Part shown: positions 31,152 to 39,772 of the stretch, piece after piece
Layout: each line of letters begins with the position of its first letter
Numbering within the stretch: position 1 is the stretch's first letter
Source: Methanothermococcus okinawensis IH1
Lineage (GTDB): Archaea; AGJL01; Methanococci; Methanococcales; Methanococcaceae
DNA: 64,000 bases
Reading direction: 5' to 3'
Assembly: GCF_000179575.2 (NCBI RefSeq)
Contig: NC_015636.1
Span: 1,093,495-1,157,494 of the forward strand
Program-made: the position numbers and the translations under genes
The notes under the pieces: generated by a model
Seen by the model: the letters and a program-made list of their open reading frames with translations, nothing else
What the model was told of the DNA's origin: nothing
Databases searched by the model: none

Positions 31152-31781
31152 TTATTTCGCTTCATCAATATCATTATTAATAACTATCTTAACAGGTAAA
31201 AATGGTATTTTAATTTCTTTCTTTTTAATTTTTTTATCAATCATTATTACTTCGTTTAATTTATTTTGAAGTCCTTTTGATAATTTTTTTACGAGCTCCG
31301 ATGGAGATACTGCTGAATATATATAAGGTTTTTTACCCAACCCTTCCTTATCCAATTTTTCCCTGCATACTATACCGTTTTTATACATATCCAAAATTAC
31401 TTCCCTAACTGTGGAAGGGTATATCCCAGTTCCATGGGCTATTTCATCCACCGTGCTTTTTCCATATTTTCTAAGGTAGATATATATCTTAGCCTTTACC
31501 TCACTTGATAAAAGGTTTGATAAATTATCTATTAACGATTTATCTATATTTTCAATGGTTTTTTTTATTACTATTGATTTATCCTTTTCCTTAATTTTAA
31601 CATTTTCCACCATTTCTTTTATTTCATCATTATTACTTTTATTATTATTTAATTTTATTTCTTCACTTTCTGTATCAATCTTATCCGTATCAAGATGTTC
31701 TGATTTATTACTGTTATCATCGTCGTTATTATTGCTGTTATTATTATTTTCATGGTTATTGATATTAGTATCCTTACACAT
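31152..31781 (-). CDS. TrmB/ArsR-like winged-helix regulator with Asn-rich N-terminus
   Basis: 209 aa. Residues 1-45 are low-complexity Asn/Asp/Ser. From about 95 there is a winged-helix domain: L-L-S-S-E-V-K-A-K-I-Y-I-Y-L-R-K-Y-G, then the helix-turn-helix T-V-D-E-I-A-H-G-T-G-I-Y-P-S-T-V, and a wing ending G-K-K-P-Y-I-Y. The C-terminus is Lys-rich. It is a DNA-binding protein of unknown target. Being just upstream of the tes-like gene on the same strand, it might regulate membrane lipid or its own expression. Start GGTGTTAAT-ATG. Confidence 0.7.
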   Translation of the reverse strand: MCKDTNINNHENNNNSNNNDDDNSNKSEHLDTDKIDTESEEIKLNNNKSNNDEIKEMVENVKIKEKDKSIVIKKTIENIDKSLIDNLSNLLSSEVKAKIYIYLRKYGKSTVDEIAHGTGIYPSTVREVILDMYKNGIVCREKLDKEGLGKKPYIYSAVSPSELVKKLSKGLQNKLNEVIMIDKKIKKKEIKIPFLPVKIVINNDIDEAK

Positions 31782-32019
31782 ATTAACACCTCGTTATAAA
31801 TATATAAATGTATGTAATTATAGTAATATATTTAGATGCATCTAAACACATATTATGTCCTTATTATTAGGTCATAATTTAATTTTTATAGTATAAATAG
31901 GTTATGATATAATATTAATTATATTAAATGTATTTTAAAAATAGGAGTATTTACATAATTATTTCTAATTATTTTATAAGATAAAATATTAAAATAAGTA
32001 ATAAGTAATTGGTGAGAAT

Positions 32020-33270
32020 ATGGTTGAATTGCTTGCACCTGCACGAGATTTAATATGTTTAAAAACTGCTATTAATTATGGTGCAGATGCAGTTTATTGC
32101 GGTTTAAAAGAACTAAATATGAGATTTACAGCTAAAAATTTTAATAGAGATGAATTAAAGGAAGGAATAAAATTTGCACATGACAATAACAAAAAATTAT
32201 ATCTATGCACAAATAGCATTATTTATGAAGATGATTTAAAAAAATTGAATGATATTTTCGATTTTGCCAATAGCTCAGAAGTTGATGCAGTAATAGTAAG
32301 TGATTTGGGAGCTATGACTGTTGCAAAAGATTATGGTCTTAGAATACATGCAAGTGTTCAAACAAATATTACAAATTCATTAACTGCTAAATTTTATTCA
32401 AAATTTGCAAAAAGGATAATTTTATCGAGAGAATTGACTTTAAACCAAATAAAAGATATTAGAAACAATTTAAAAAATGATTTAAAAAATAAAAGTAATG
32501 AAAAAAGTAATAAATGCTACCATAATTTAGAGCTCGAAGGATTTATACATGGAGCTCTGTGTGTAGCCATAAGTGGAAGATGTTTTTTAAGCTCCTACCT
32601 ATTCAACAGAAACGCAAATTGTGGGGACTGCCTTCAACCATGCAGAAGAAAGTGGAAATTAATAAATGAACATGCTGATGGCACCAATGAGATAATTTGT
32701 GAAGGAAAATACCTTTTATCTCCAAAGGACTTATGCATGATTGAGTATATACCTGAGCTCATGGAGGTATTGGATAGTTTTAAAATAGAAGGTAGGGCAA
32801 AAAATGCAGATTATGTAATGAGAACCGTTAAAACCTATCGAGAAGCTATTGATGCTGTAATTGATGGAACATATAATGAAAAAATTCCATACTTTAAGAA
32901 GGAGCTCCAAAAGGTCTATAACCGAGAATATGATACAGGGTTTTATTTTAGGGATTTAACCAATAATCACGATTTCCAGTATGATATAGAGGGCAATGCT
33001 TCACCATATAAAAAGGTTGAAATTGGAACTGTTGTTAATTTCTATAAAAAAGTTGGAGTTGCAGAGATAAAACTTATAAACGATTTAAATGTAGGAGATG
33101 ATATATTGATTATAGGCAATAAAACGGGATGTGTGGAGGAAAAAATAGAATCTATGCAAATAAACCACAAAGTCGTAAATATTGGAAAAAAAGGAGATAA
33201 TATTGGGGTAAAATTAAATAATATTGTAAGGGAAAATGATAAAGTTTTTAAGTTAATTAAGTCAATTTAA
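32020..33270 (+). CDS. Peptidase U32 family protein
   Basis: 416 aa. E-L-L-A-P-A at the N-terminus, A-D-A-V-Y-C-G and the Cys-rich C-G-D-C-L-Q-P-C-R-R-K-W segment are the U32 signatures; the Cys may bind an Fe-S cluster. Characterised bacterial relatives hydroxylate tRNA or rRNA bases or take part in ubiquinone synthesis, so RNA modification is more likely than proteolysis. A C-terminal beta domain is present (after about 330). GGTGAGAAT-ATG. Confidence 0.85.
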   Translation: MVELLAPARDLICLKTAINYGADAVYCGLKELNMRFTAKNFNRDELKEGIKFAHDNNKKLYLCTNSIIYEDDLKKLNDIFDFANSSEVDAVIVSDLGAMTVAKDYGLRIHASVQTNITNSLTAKFYSKFAKRIILSRELTLNQIKDIRNNLKNDLKNKSNEKSNKCYHNLELEGFIHGALCVAISGRCFLSSYLFNRNANCGDCLQPCRRKWKLINEHADGTNEIICEGKYLLSPKDLCMIEYIPELMEVLDSFKIEGRAKNADYVMRTVKTYREAIDAVIDGTYNEKIPYFKKELQKVYNREYDTGFYFRDLTNNHDFQYDIEGNASPYKKVEIGTVVNFYKKVGVAEIKLINDLNVGDDILIIGNKTGCVEEKIESMQINHKVVNIGKKGDNIGVKLNNIVRENDKVFKLIKSI

Positions 33271-33445
33271 TAACTATTTTATAGTATTATATATCTGCTT
33301 TTAATTATTAAGAACTTTTTTATATTATTATGGGTTATAGTATAATATTGCATTATTATATATTATTAATATTATCGATATAATAAAATAAATAAATATA
33401 TAAAAAATAAAAAATGAATAAAATAAATAAAATTTTCGTGATACC

Positions 33446-34345
33446 ATGATGAATAAAGAAATAAAAATGTCCAAATTTGCACATGTTACAAAGGTTCATC
33501 CCTGTTATAATGAGAAATTACACGATAAAATAGGACGAGTGCATTTACCAGTAGCACCAAAATGTAATATAGCATGTAGATTTTGCAGAAGAAGTATTGG
33601 GGAGGAGTCATGCTGTGAAAATAGACCTGGGGTGGCTCATCATATAATGAAACCAGAAGAGGTTGAGGAATATTTAAGAGATTTAATAAAAAAGATGCCA
33701 AATTTAAAAGTTGTAGGTATAGCAGGTCCCGGGGATAGTTTATTCAATAAAGAAACATTTGAGACATTGGAAATAGTTAATGAGAAATTCCCTGATTTAA
33801 TAAAATGTTTATCAACAAATGGTCTTTTACTTCCAAAATATGCAAAAAAACTTGCAGATTTAAATGTAAAAACCTTAACTGTAACTGTTAATGCAGTTAA
33901 GCCTGAAATACTTAAAGATATTGTAGATTGGGTTTATTATGAAGGAAAAGTTCATAAAGGTGAAGAAGGAGCAAAAATATTAATTAAAAATCAGATTGAA
34001 GGTGTTAAAAAGGCGTATGATTTAGGTTTAGTTATAAAAATAAATACCGTGCTTATACCTGAGATAAATATGGAGCATATTGTTGAAATTGCAAAAACAT
34101 TTAAAGATACAGCCTATCTTCAAAATATTATACCGCTTATACCAATGTATAAAATGGAAAATCTAAGAAGGCCTACATGTGAAGAAATTAGCAGAGTTAG
34201 GGATGAATGCGAGGAGTATTTGCCTCAGTTTAGAGCATGTAGGCAATGTAGGGCAGATGCAGTAGGATTATTATCTGAGGAAAAGCATCTTGGTGGTGAA
34301 GGGAAAGAGTTAAATATATATGATTTAAAACATTTTTCACATTGA
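33446..34345 (+). CDS. nifB: Nitrogenase cofactor radical SAM protein NifB
   Basis: 299 aa. Radical SAM cysteines Cys40, Cys44 and Cys47 in P-K-C-N-I-A-C-R-F-C. The preceding H-P-C-Y-N-E-K and G-R-V-H-L-P-V, the A-G-P-G-D-S segment, and the C-terminal C-R-Q-C-R-A-D-A-V-G are all NifB hallmarks. It is the single-domain archaeal form without a NifX-like tail. It makes NifB-co, the 8Fe core of FeMo-co. It stands 2 kb from the nif operon and on the other strand. I see no GGAA-N6-TTCC operator in the 175 nt upstream. Confidence 0.93.
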   Translation: MMNKEIKMSKFAHVTKVHPCYNEKLHDKIGRVHLPVAPKCNIACRFCRRSIGEESCCENRPGVAHHIMKPEEVEEYLRDLIKKMPNLKVVGIAGPGDSLFNKETFETLEIVNEKFPDLIKCLSTNGLLLPKYAKKLADLNVKTLTVTVNAVKPEILKDIVDWVYYEGKVHKGEEGAKILIKNQIEGVKKAYDLGLVIKINTVLIPEINMEHIVEIAKTFKDTAYLQNIIPLIPMYKMENLRRPTCEEISRVRDECEEYLPQFRACRQCRADAVGLLSEEKHLGGEGKELNIYDLKHFSH

Positions 34346-34394
34346 TTAAAAAATAAAATTTAATAATATTAATTAATTATTTGGTGGTATTAAT

Positions 34395-34667
34395 ATGGAA
34401 AGAGCAGTTATAACAGTTACTGGAAAGGATAGAACAGGAATTGTAGCAAAAATAGCAAATGCATTAGCAGAAAGCAATGTAAATATTTTGGACATAAGGC
34501 AATCTATTATGGATGGATTATTTACGATGATTATGCTTGTAGATATTTCAGAATCAAAGGAGAGTTTTGAGGTCTTAGAACAAAAATTGGAAAAAATTGG
34601 AAATGAAATTGGTGTTAAGGTAATAATTCAGCACGAAGATATATTCAAATACATGCATAGAATTTAA
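34395..34667 (+). CDS. ACT-domain protein (UPF0237 type)
   Basis: 90 aa, a single ACT domain: V-I-T-V-T-G-K-D-R-T-G-I-V-A-K-I, then V-N-I-L-D-I-R-Q. ACT domains bind small ligands, often amino acids. It follows nifB by 49 nt with GGTGGT-ATTAAT-ATG, so it may share its transcript. The ligand is unknown. Confidence 0.85.
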   Translation: MERAVITVTGKDRTGIVAKIANALAESNVNILDIRQSIMDGLFTMIMLVDISESKESFEVLEQKLEKIGNEIGVKVIIQHEDIFKYMHRI

Positions 34668-34690
34668 TTATTTTTATTTTATTTTTTATT

Positions 34691-35242
34691 TTAATTATTT
34701 TTTTCTAACTCTTCTTTTAATTCCAAGGCTTTTTTAATCCATTCTTCTGTAAATGGTTTTTCGGATGCTATCATAACTATACTTTTTCCATAAAAGGTTT
34801 TTCTAATCCTCATGCCTTCGGGAAATACTCTATTCATAAAATCAAGGAGCTTTAATATAAAATCATCTTTTGCATCGTGTATTACTTCATCCATGTCTAT
34901 TGGAGAGTCGGTAATTATTTCGAATCGTGAAGGTTGGTCTATAATATTTATTTTTTTTAGCAACTGTGGGGCGTAAGTTTCATCCTCTATTTTTAGTTTT
35001 GTTATGGTTTTTCCATTCTCTTTTTTTGTTTCTTCTATGGAGACAATATCCCTCATTTTTATAGGTTTTGATGTAGATTTTGGAAGAGCTCCGATAACAA
35101 AAAATGGTTCATCTTCCCTACAAATCATTTTTACTTCAATTAACGATTTTCCAAGTATTGTATCTTCAAGAGATGTCTGGATAATTTTATCATATATCTC
35201 TTTTCCAGCCTTATCTTTGCAATCTACATATATCTTAGCCAT
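34691..35242 (-). CDS. Probable methanogenesis marker protein 17
   Basis: 183 aa, no signal or membrane segment. Conserved-looking parts are D-K-A-G-K-E-I-Y-D-K-I-I near the N-terminus, V-I-G-A-L-P-K-S-T-S-K and F-P-E-G-M-R-I-R-K near residue 140. Length and pattern fit methanogenesis marker 17, a methanogen-specific protein reported among components tied to methyl-coenzyme M reductase activation. I assign this from memory of the family, so moderate certainty. GAGGGATATT-ATG. Confidence 0.6.
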   Translation of the reverse strand: MAKIYVDCKDKAGKEIYDKIIQTSLEDTILGKSLIEVKMICREDEPFFVIGALPKSTSKPIKMRDIVSIEETKKENGKTITKLKIEDETYAPQLLKKINIIDQPSRFEIITDSPIDMDEVIHDAKDDFILKLLDFMNRVFPEGMRIRKTFYGKSIVMIASEKPFTEEWIKKALELKEELEKNN

Positions 35243-35481
35243 AATATCCCTCTATGTTTTATATATTATTATTTAATTAAAATATTTAAAAGTTCCCTAT
35301 GTTGTAATGAATAAATTAATAAAAATATCAATAAATAAATATTATTAAATATATAATTAGATTTAGTAATTTAATTATAATTATTATATCGCTCTTAAAT
35401 ATAAAATATTTACTAAAATAAAAATCAATAAAAAGATAAAATATTTAGAAGAAATAAAAAAATAAAAAAATCGGTGATATT

Positions 35482-35964
35482 ATGGTATTAACATTATTAA
35501 AAGAGGAAAATGGACTTAGTCCTATGTTAAGGGAATTTAGGAGTTTAGTAGAAAATAACAACATAAAAAGTGTGGCATTTGTTGGTTCTATTGGGGTTTG
35601 TCAGCCCTTTGCAGAATTGTTTGGATATGCAGTAAGAAATAAAGAATGTTATTTTATCCCAGGTGGAGATTTAAATAACACTAAAAAACTTATTATTAAA
35701 GATATTGGTATGCAAATGGAAGATTTTGGAGATTTAAGGGATATAGATGCAGTGGTATTATTTGGTGGTTTAGCAATGCCAAAATATGGCACAGATATAT
35801 GTATGATTAAGGAGCTCATACAAAAACTTTCACCTAAAAAGATTGTTGGTATTTGTTTTATGGGCATCTTTAAAAATGCTGGATGGGATAAGGAAATCGA
35901 TTTTGATTATTTGATTGACGGTTATATTAAATTGAATGTATATTGCAAGGAAATTAAAGATTAA
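35482..35964 (+). CDS. DUF2124 family protein
   Basis: 160 aa, a Rossmann-like alternation with G-S-I-G-V-C-Q-P-F near residue 36, F-I-P-G-G-D and L-F-G-G-L-A-M-P near 94. It fits the archaeal DUF2124 family, of unknown function. Start GGTGAT-ATT-ATG. It is convergent with the nif operon end; the 99-nt spacer to the HypC-like gene is plain AT-rich. Confidence 0.65.
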   Translation: MVLTLLKEENGLSPMLREFRSLVENNNIKSVAFVGSIGVCQPFAELFGYAVRNKECYFIPGGDLNNTKKLIIKDIGMQMEDFGDLRDIDAVVLFGGLAMPKYGTDICMIKELIQKLSPKKIVGICFMGIFKNAGWDKEIDFDYLIDGYIKLNVYCKEIKD

Positions 35965-36063
35965 TGAAAAAGATATATAAAATAAAAAATATTAAAAAAA
36001 ATATAAAAAATAATAATAATAACTTAAAATATAAAAAATAAATTAAAAAAATAAAAATTTAGA

Positions 36064-36372
36064 TTAATAATAATGGTAATATTTAGAGAGTTTGAATAAA
36101 TGAATTAATGTCTTTTTTAAATATAAAATATTTAATTTGGTTTTAATTTTAGTTTTTAGTGATTTCATGCTATCACTAATATTTATCTCAATAGGTTTGA
36201 ATTCATAATCAAATTTATAGGAGTTATACACCATAATTTTATCCCCTATCTTTACATCATCTGTTAAAGGTAATGCCATCTCTAAAATATTTTCACCGAG
36301 CTCTACCAATGGAATCTTAACATCACATTTATAAACAAATCCTTTAATAATTCCAACCTCACCATAACACAT
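36064..36372 (-). CDS. HypC/HupF-like small protein at the end of the nif operon
   Basis: 102 aa. M-C at the start and the run L-V-E-L-G-E-N-I-L-E-M-A-L-P-L followed by V-K-I-G-D-K-I-M-V-Y resemble HypC, the hydrogenase maturation chaperone that starts with a functional Cys and has the V-K-V-G-D-Y-V-L-V-H pattern. The Pro of the HypC N-terminal motif is missing and the C-terminus is basic and Tyr-rich. It lies 41 nt after nifN with its own GGTGAT-ATT-ATG, at the place where related Methanococcus have nifX. A nif role is inferred from place only. Confidence 0.45.
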   Translation of the reverse strand: MCYGEVGIIKGFVYKCDVKIPLVELGENILEMALPLTDDVKIGDKIMVYNSYKFDYEFKPIEINISDSMKSLKTKIKTKLNILYLKKTLIHLFKLSKYYHYY

Positions 36373-36413
36373 AATATCACCTTTTTTATATATCTATAAT
36401 ATATATTTATATT

Positions 36414-37742
36414 TTATGATAATATATTTGCAATATCATTTGCTATATTCATAGCACCATTGTATCCTATCATAGGCTTTTTAGTATGGCCATATCTATC
36501 TATTACAGGGAATCCTACTCTTAATAATGGAATATCTAAGATATCAACCACATATTTTCCCCTATAATCCCCTATCAATAAATCAACAGTATGAGATTTT
36601 AAGAAATTTTGGAGCTCATATAAATCACCATCAATTATTGCTGTGTTTTTATTATTTGCAGTATTGCTTCTTTTTATCTCTTTTGCGAAATATTTAGTTT
36701 TAGTATTTGGAAGCACAGCTACAACATCCATTCCCATTTCATGAGCAAAATCCACAAGACCTATAACTTTATCAGGGTCTCCATATATGGCAACCTTTTT
36801 ATTTCTAATGATATGATTTGTATCTACCATGGCATCCAATGCATATCCCCTATCTTCCCATAATTCATCAGGTATTTCTGTGCTAAATATTTCTGATAAA
36901 ATTTTTATAAAATCATCTGTATTTTTTACGCCTATTGGATATTTTAGATTATATGAAGCTACACCAAACTTTTTTAAATATTTTCCTCCATCTACGCCTT
37001 CTATTCCAAAGGATATGGTGGCTTTTGAATTTATAGCGTTTTTAATATTATCTACTGTTGTATTGCACTTTGGATATTCTTCCTTTGGCAGTATTAATGG
37101 CCTATCCAATGCCTTTATATCTGTCAATAAATTGTATTTAATATTTAAAGTTTTGAATATATGTTCGAGCTCATGCACATCTCCCGGATTTACAATACCG
37201 GGAATTACATTAATTATTTCATTTTTAGCAGTTTTAGAAGTTTTATATATTATATCTTTGTTTTTTTCTAAAATACCTTCAATAATACTTTTTACTGCAT
37301 TGTTGTATCCATCAATATGTGTCCCAATATATGATGGTGTATTTACTGCAACAATGTTTTTATTTGGATAATTCTTTCTGATTTCTGATTTAACATCTTC
37401 TCCAATGGTTTCTATGAGTCCCGTTGTTAATACCACTATCAATTCAGGATTTTTACTAATTTCAATATTTTCAATGGCAGTATTTAAGTTGGATATACCA
37501 CCATGTATGGCATTTGACTCATAAAATCCCGTAGTGGCTATATCAAGAGGTTCTTTAAAATGTTCCACAAGGATATGCTTTACATAGTTTGCACATCCCA
37601 ATGAACCATGCACAAGTGGAACACATTTATATATCCCAATAGATGCAAATACCGCTCCTATCAATTGATTCATGTATGGGGGATTTATTGTAAGTGATTT
37701 TTTATTACCCTCTGTAATTATTTTATGGTTATATTTATCCAT
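36414..37742 (-). CDS. nifN: Nitrogenase cofactor scaffold protein NifN
   Basis: 442 aa from ATG 37742. NifK/NifN family motifs: G-S-L-G-C-A near residue 48, H-F-K-E-P-L-D-I-A-T-T, V-L-T-T-G-L-I-E-T-I-G-E-D and N-T-P-S-Y-I-G-T-H. With NifE it forms the scaffold where NifB-co matures. The ATG has no ribosome site close by. Instead GGTGAG-AAT-ATC lies 27 nt upstream in frame, at the spacing used by other genes here, so initiation at AUC 37769 (451 aa) is likely. Confidence 0.92.
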   Translation of the reverse strand: MDKYNHKIITEGNKKSLTINPPYMNQLIGAVFASIGIYKCVPLVHGSLGCANYVKHILVEHFKEPLDIATTGFYESNAIHGGISNLNTAIENIEISKNPELIVVLTTGLIETIGEDVKSEIRKNYPNKNIVAVNTPSYIGTHIDGYNNAVKSIIEGILEKNKDIIYKTSKTAKNEIINVIPGIVNPGDVHELEHIFKTLNIKYNLLTDIKALDRPLILPKEEYPKCNTTVDNIKNAINSKATISFGIEGVDGGKYLKKFGVASYNLKYPIGVKNTDDFIKILSEIFSTEIPDELWEDRGYALDAMVDTNHIIRNKKVAIYGDPDKVIGLVDFAHEMGMDVVAVLPNTKTKYFAKEIKRSNTANNKNTAIIDGDLYELQNFLKSHTVDLLIGDYRGKYVVDILDIPLLRVGFPVIDRYGHTKKPMIGYNGAMNIANDIANILS

Positions 37743-37872
37743 TATTATATTTTCGTTGGTTTTTAGGATATTCTCACCCCCTTTTTCCGTTTTTATTTTT
37801 AATATAATTATTTTTATTAATTTATTAACTTATTTTTTAATTTTATTTTCTTTAATGGCTATTTTTTAATTT

Positions 37873-39216
37873 TTATCTTATTAACTTCCATATTTTAGAA
37901 TTTATAGTCCCATATACATCTTCTGCGAAATTTACAAATCCGTCAAATCCTACATAAACCGTGCTCGGAGCTCTACCATTTATGTAGGGGATACCCATTT
38001 TATGAACCAACTCCTTGGTTTTACTATCTGATATAAACACATCTGGTCTGCATTCCATAAGTGCATTTTCCAGTTCATAGGTATTTGGATTGTCTAATAT
38101 TATGGCACCATTTGGAAGTTTTTTTATAATTTCTTCATAGTTGGTTTTATTTGCAAAGTATGTGGCAACGCCTACAACTTCCATACCAAGTTCATCCATT
38201 ATTGGACCTATATAGTTAAGAACTCTCTGAGCTCCGTGGCATAAAAATACCTTTTTACCTCTTAACTCCTTTTTATAGAACTTCAATTTTTCCTCGTTCT
38301 TTTTTAGATAGTAATTTTTTGTTTCATTTATTTTTTCTTCATCGATACCAAGTATTTTCCCAATGGTTTCTAACTCATTACAGCAGTTTTTCACACCAAA
38401 GAAATTGGAGACAATATACGGAACTTCATATACATTTTCCATCATTTTAGCAAATTGTATAGAGCTCTTCATACAATGAACAATATTCAATTTCGCATTA
38501 TCCATCACTCTTATTTTATCAATTGTGGCATTTCCAGTAAATGAGCATAATACTCTTATTCCCATTTTACTTAGCATATCTTCTATTGCATTGGAGCTTT
38601 TTACACTGAAATCTCCTATAATATTTACATCATAGGGTGAAGGATTTTTTAATTCCTTTGTAGCCACCAATTCAAAGAGTTTTTTATTTGCTATCATATG
38701 TCCCCTATTTTGGGTTTTTCCTTTAAATCCTGCACATTCAAAGGCAAGTATTGGTATGTTTAGTTTCAATTTTTTCAGCTCTTCATTAGCCTTTTTTACT
38801 GCATCATCTACATTATCCCCAATTAATGCAGGAAGGCAGGTTTCATAGACAAAAATGGCATCAGGTTTGAATTCAGTGGCAGTTTTTATTATTGCATCAT
38901 ATAATTTTTTTTCACCACCGAATATTATATCCTCTTCTTTCATATCTGTTGTAAAGCAATATGAATATGTGGATGGCCTATAATCCCACGAATAATATGC
39001 ACAACCTACATGAGAGTGAATAATATGGATTACATTTTTGATATGACTGTTTATGATAATCCTTGAACCATGAAATGTGCATGACCTCTCTGAAAAATCC
39101 CCGGGTTGTGTAGGTTCTTCACATGCTGGTATGACGGTACGGTCATTGCACTTAACAATACAATGGTTTATTCTATCTTTTCTTCCACCTATCTGATTCA
39201 ATACCTTTGTATCCAT
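37873..39216 (-). CDS. nifE: Nitrogenase cofactor scaffold protein NifE
   Basis: 447 aa from ATG 39216 (GGTGAA-TAAT-ATG; the GTG three codons earlier overlaps the site). NifD/NifE motifs: E-R-S-C-T-F-H-G near 46, H-S-H-V-G-C-A-Y near 72, Y-E-T-C-L-P-A-L-I-G-D near 130 and V-H-C-M-K-S near 250. It differs from NifD in keeping the cluster-binding Cys but lacking the exact cofactor His context. It is partner of NifN, 130 nt downstream. Confidence 0.92.
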   Translation of the reverse strand: MDTKVLNQIGGRKDRINHCIVKCNDRTVIPACEEPTQPGDFSERSCTFHGSRIIINSHIKNVIHIIHSHVGCAYYSWDYRPSTYSYCFTTDMKEEDIIFGGEKKLYDAIIKTATEFKPDAIFVYETCLPALIGDNVDDAVKKANEELKKLKLNIPILAFECAGFKGKTQNRGHMIANKKLFELVATKELKNPSPYDVNIIGDFSVKSSNAIEDMLSKMGIRVLCSFTGNATIDKIRVMDNAKLNIVHCMKSSIQFAKMMENVYEVPYIVSNFFGVKNCCNELETIGKILGIDEEKINETKNYYLKKNEEKLKFYKKELRGKKVFLCHGAQRVLNYIGPIMDELGMEVVGVATYFANKTNYEEIIKKLPNGAIILDNPNTYELENALMECRPDVFISDSKTKELVHKMGIPYINGRAPSTVYVGFDGFVNFAEDVYGTINSKIWKLIR

Positions 39217-39421
39217 ATTATTCACCCAAGTGTAGTTTTATATTTTAAAATTATAATTTTAAATAATTTTTAAATTTTGATTTTCAAGCTATTTTTTGAT
39301 TTTTTTATTTTATTAATTTTATTTTTGTAATATTCCTCTTTTAAAAAAATAAATAAAATGTAGTAAGTAATAAGTGATAATAATAAATAATAATAGGTAA
39401 TTAACTTAATTAAATAAGATA

Positions 39422-39739
39422 TTAAACCCAATTAATACCTTTTGAGATACATATTTCTTTTAATTCAGAGATAATATCTTCGGATAATCCATATTTTTTG
39501 AGCTCATCCAATGTAATTATATCATCAGGTCTTTCAAAACTACCACCGAATTCATCGGCAACATATTTTGCAACCAGTATAGGAACACCTTTAATATTGG
39601 TAATTTGAACAAACAAGTCTCCACTGTTTGGCTTACCTTCTTTACCTATATTGAAGGTGATATATGTAAATTCGTCCTCTTCTGATTTTTTCCCATATTT
39701 ATCATAATATCCTGTTCTCACAATCTTCACCTCAGACAT
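39422..39739 (-). CDS. Unknown nif-operon protein between nifK and nifE
   Basis: 105 aa from ATG 39739 (GGTGGT-AAAG-ATG). A second possible start is GTG seven codons... further in, with GGTGAA-GATT-GTG. The protein is acidic and probably soluble: an N-terminal beta-rich part with G-Y-Y-D-K-Y-G-K-K, a middle V-P-I-L-V-A-K-Y-V-A-D-E-F-G-G and a C-terminal helix pair. It has a single Cys and lacks NifX features. I do not recognise the family. It follows nifK by 33 nt in the same direction, so it is almost surely cotranscribed and may aid nitrogenase assembly. Confidence 0.65.
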   Translation of the reverse strand: MSEVKIVRTGYYDKYGKKSEEDEFTYITFNIGKEGKPNSGDLFVQITNIKGVPILVAKYVADEFGGSFERPDDIITLDELKKYGLSEDIISELKEICISKGINWV

Positions 39740-39772
39740 CTTTACCACCTTTATCCTTAATTCCCTGTGCTA

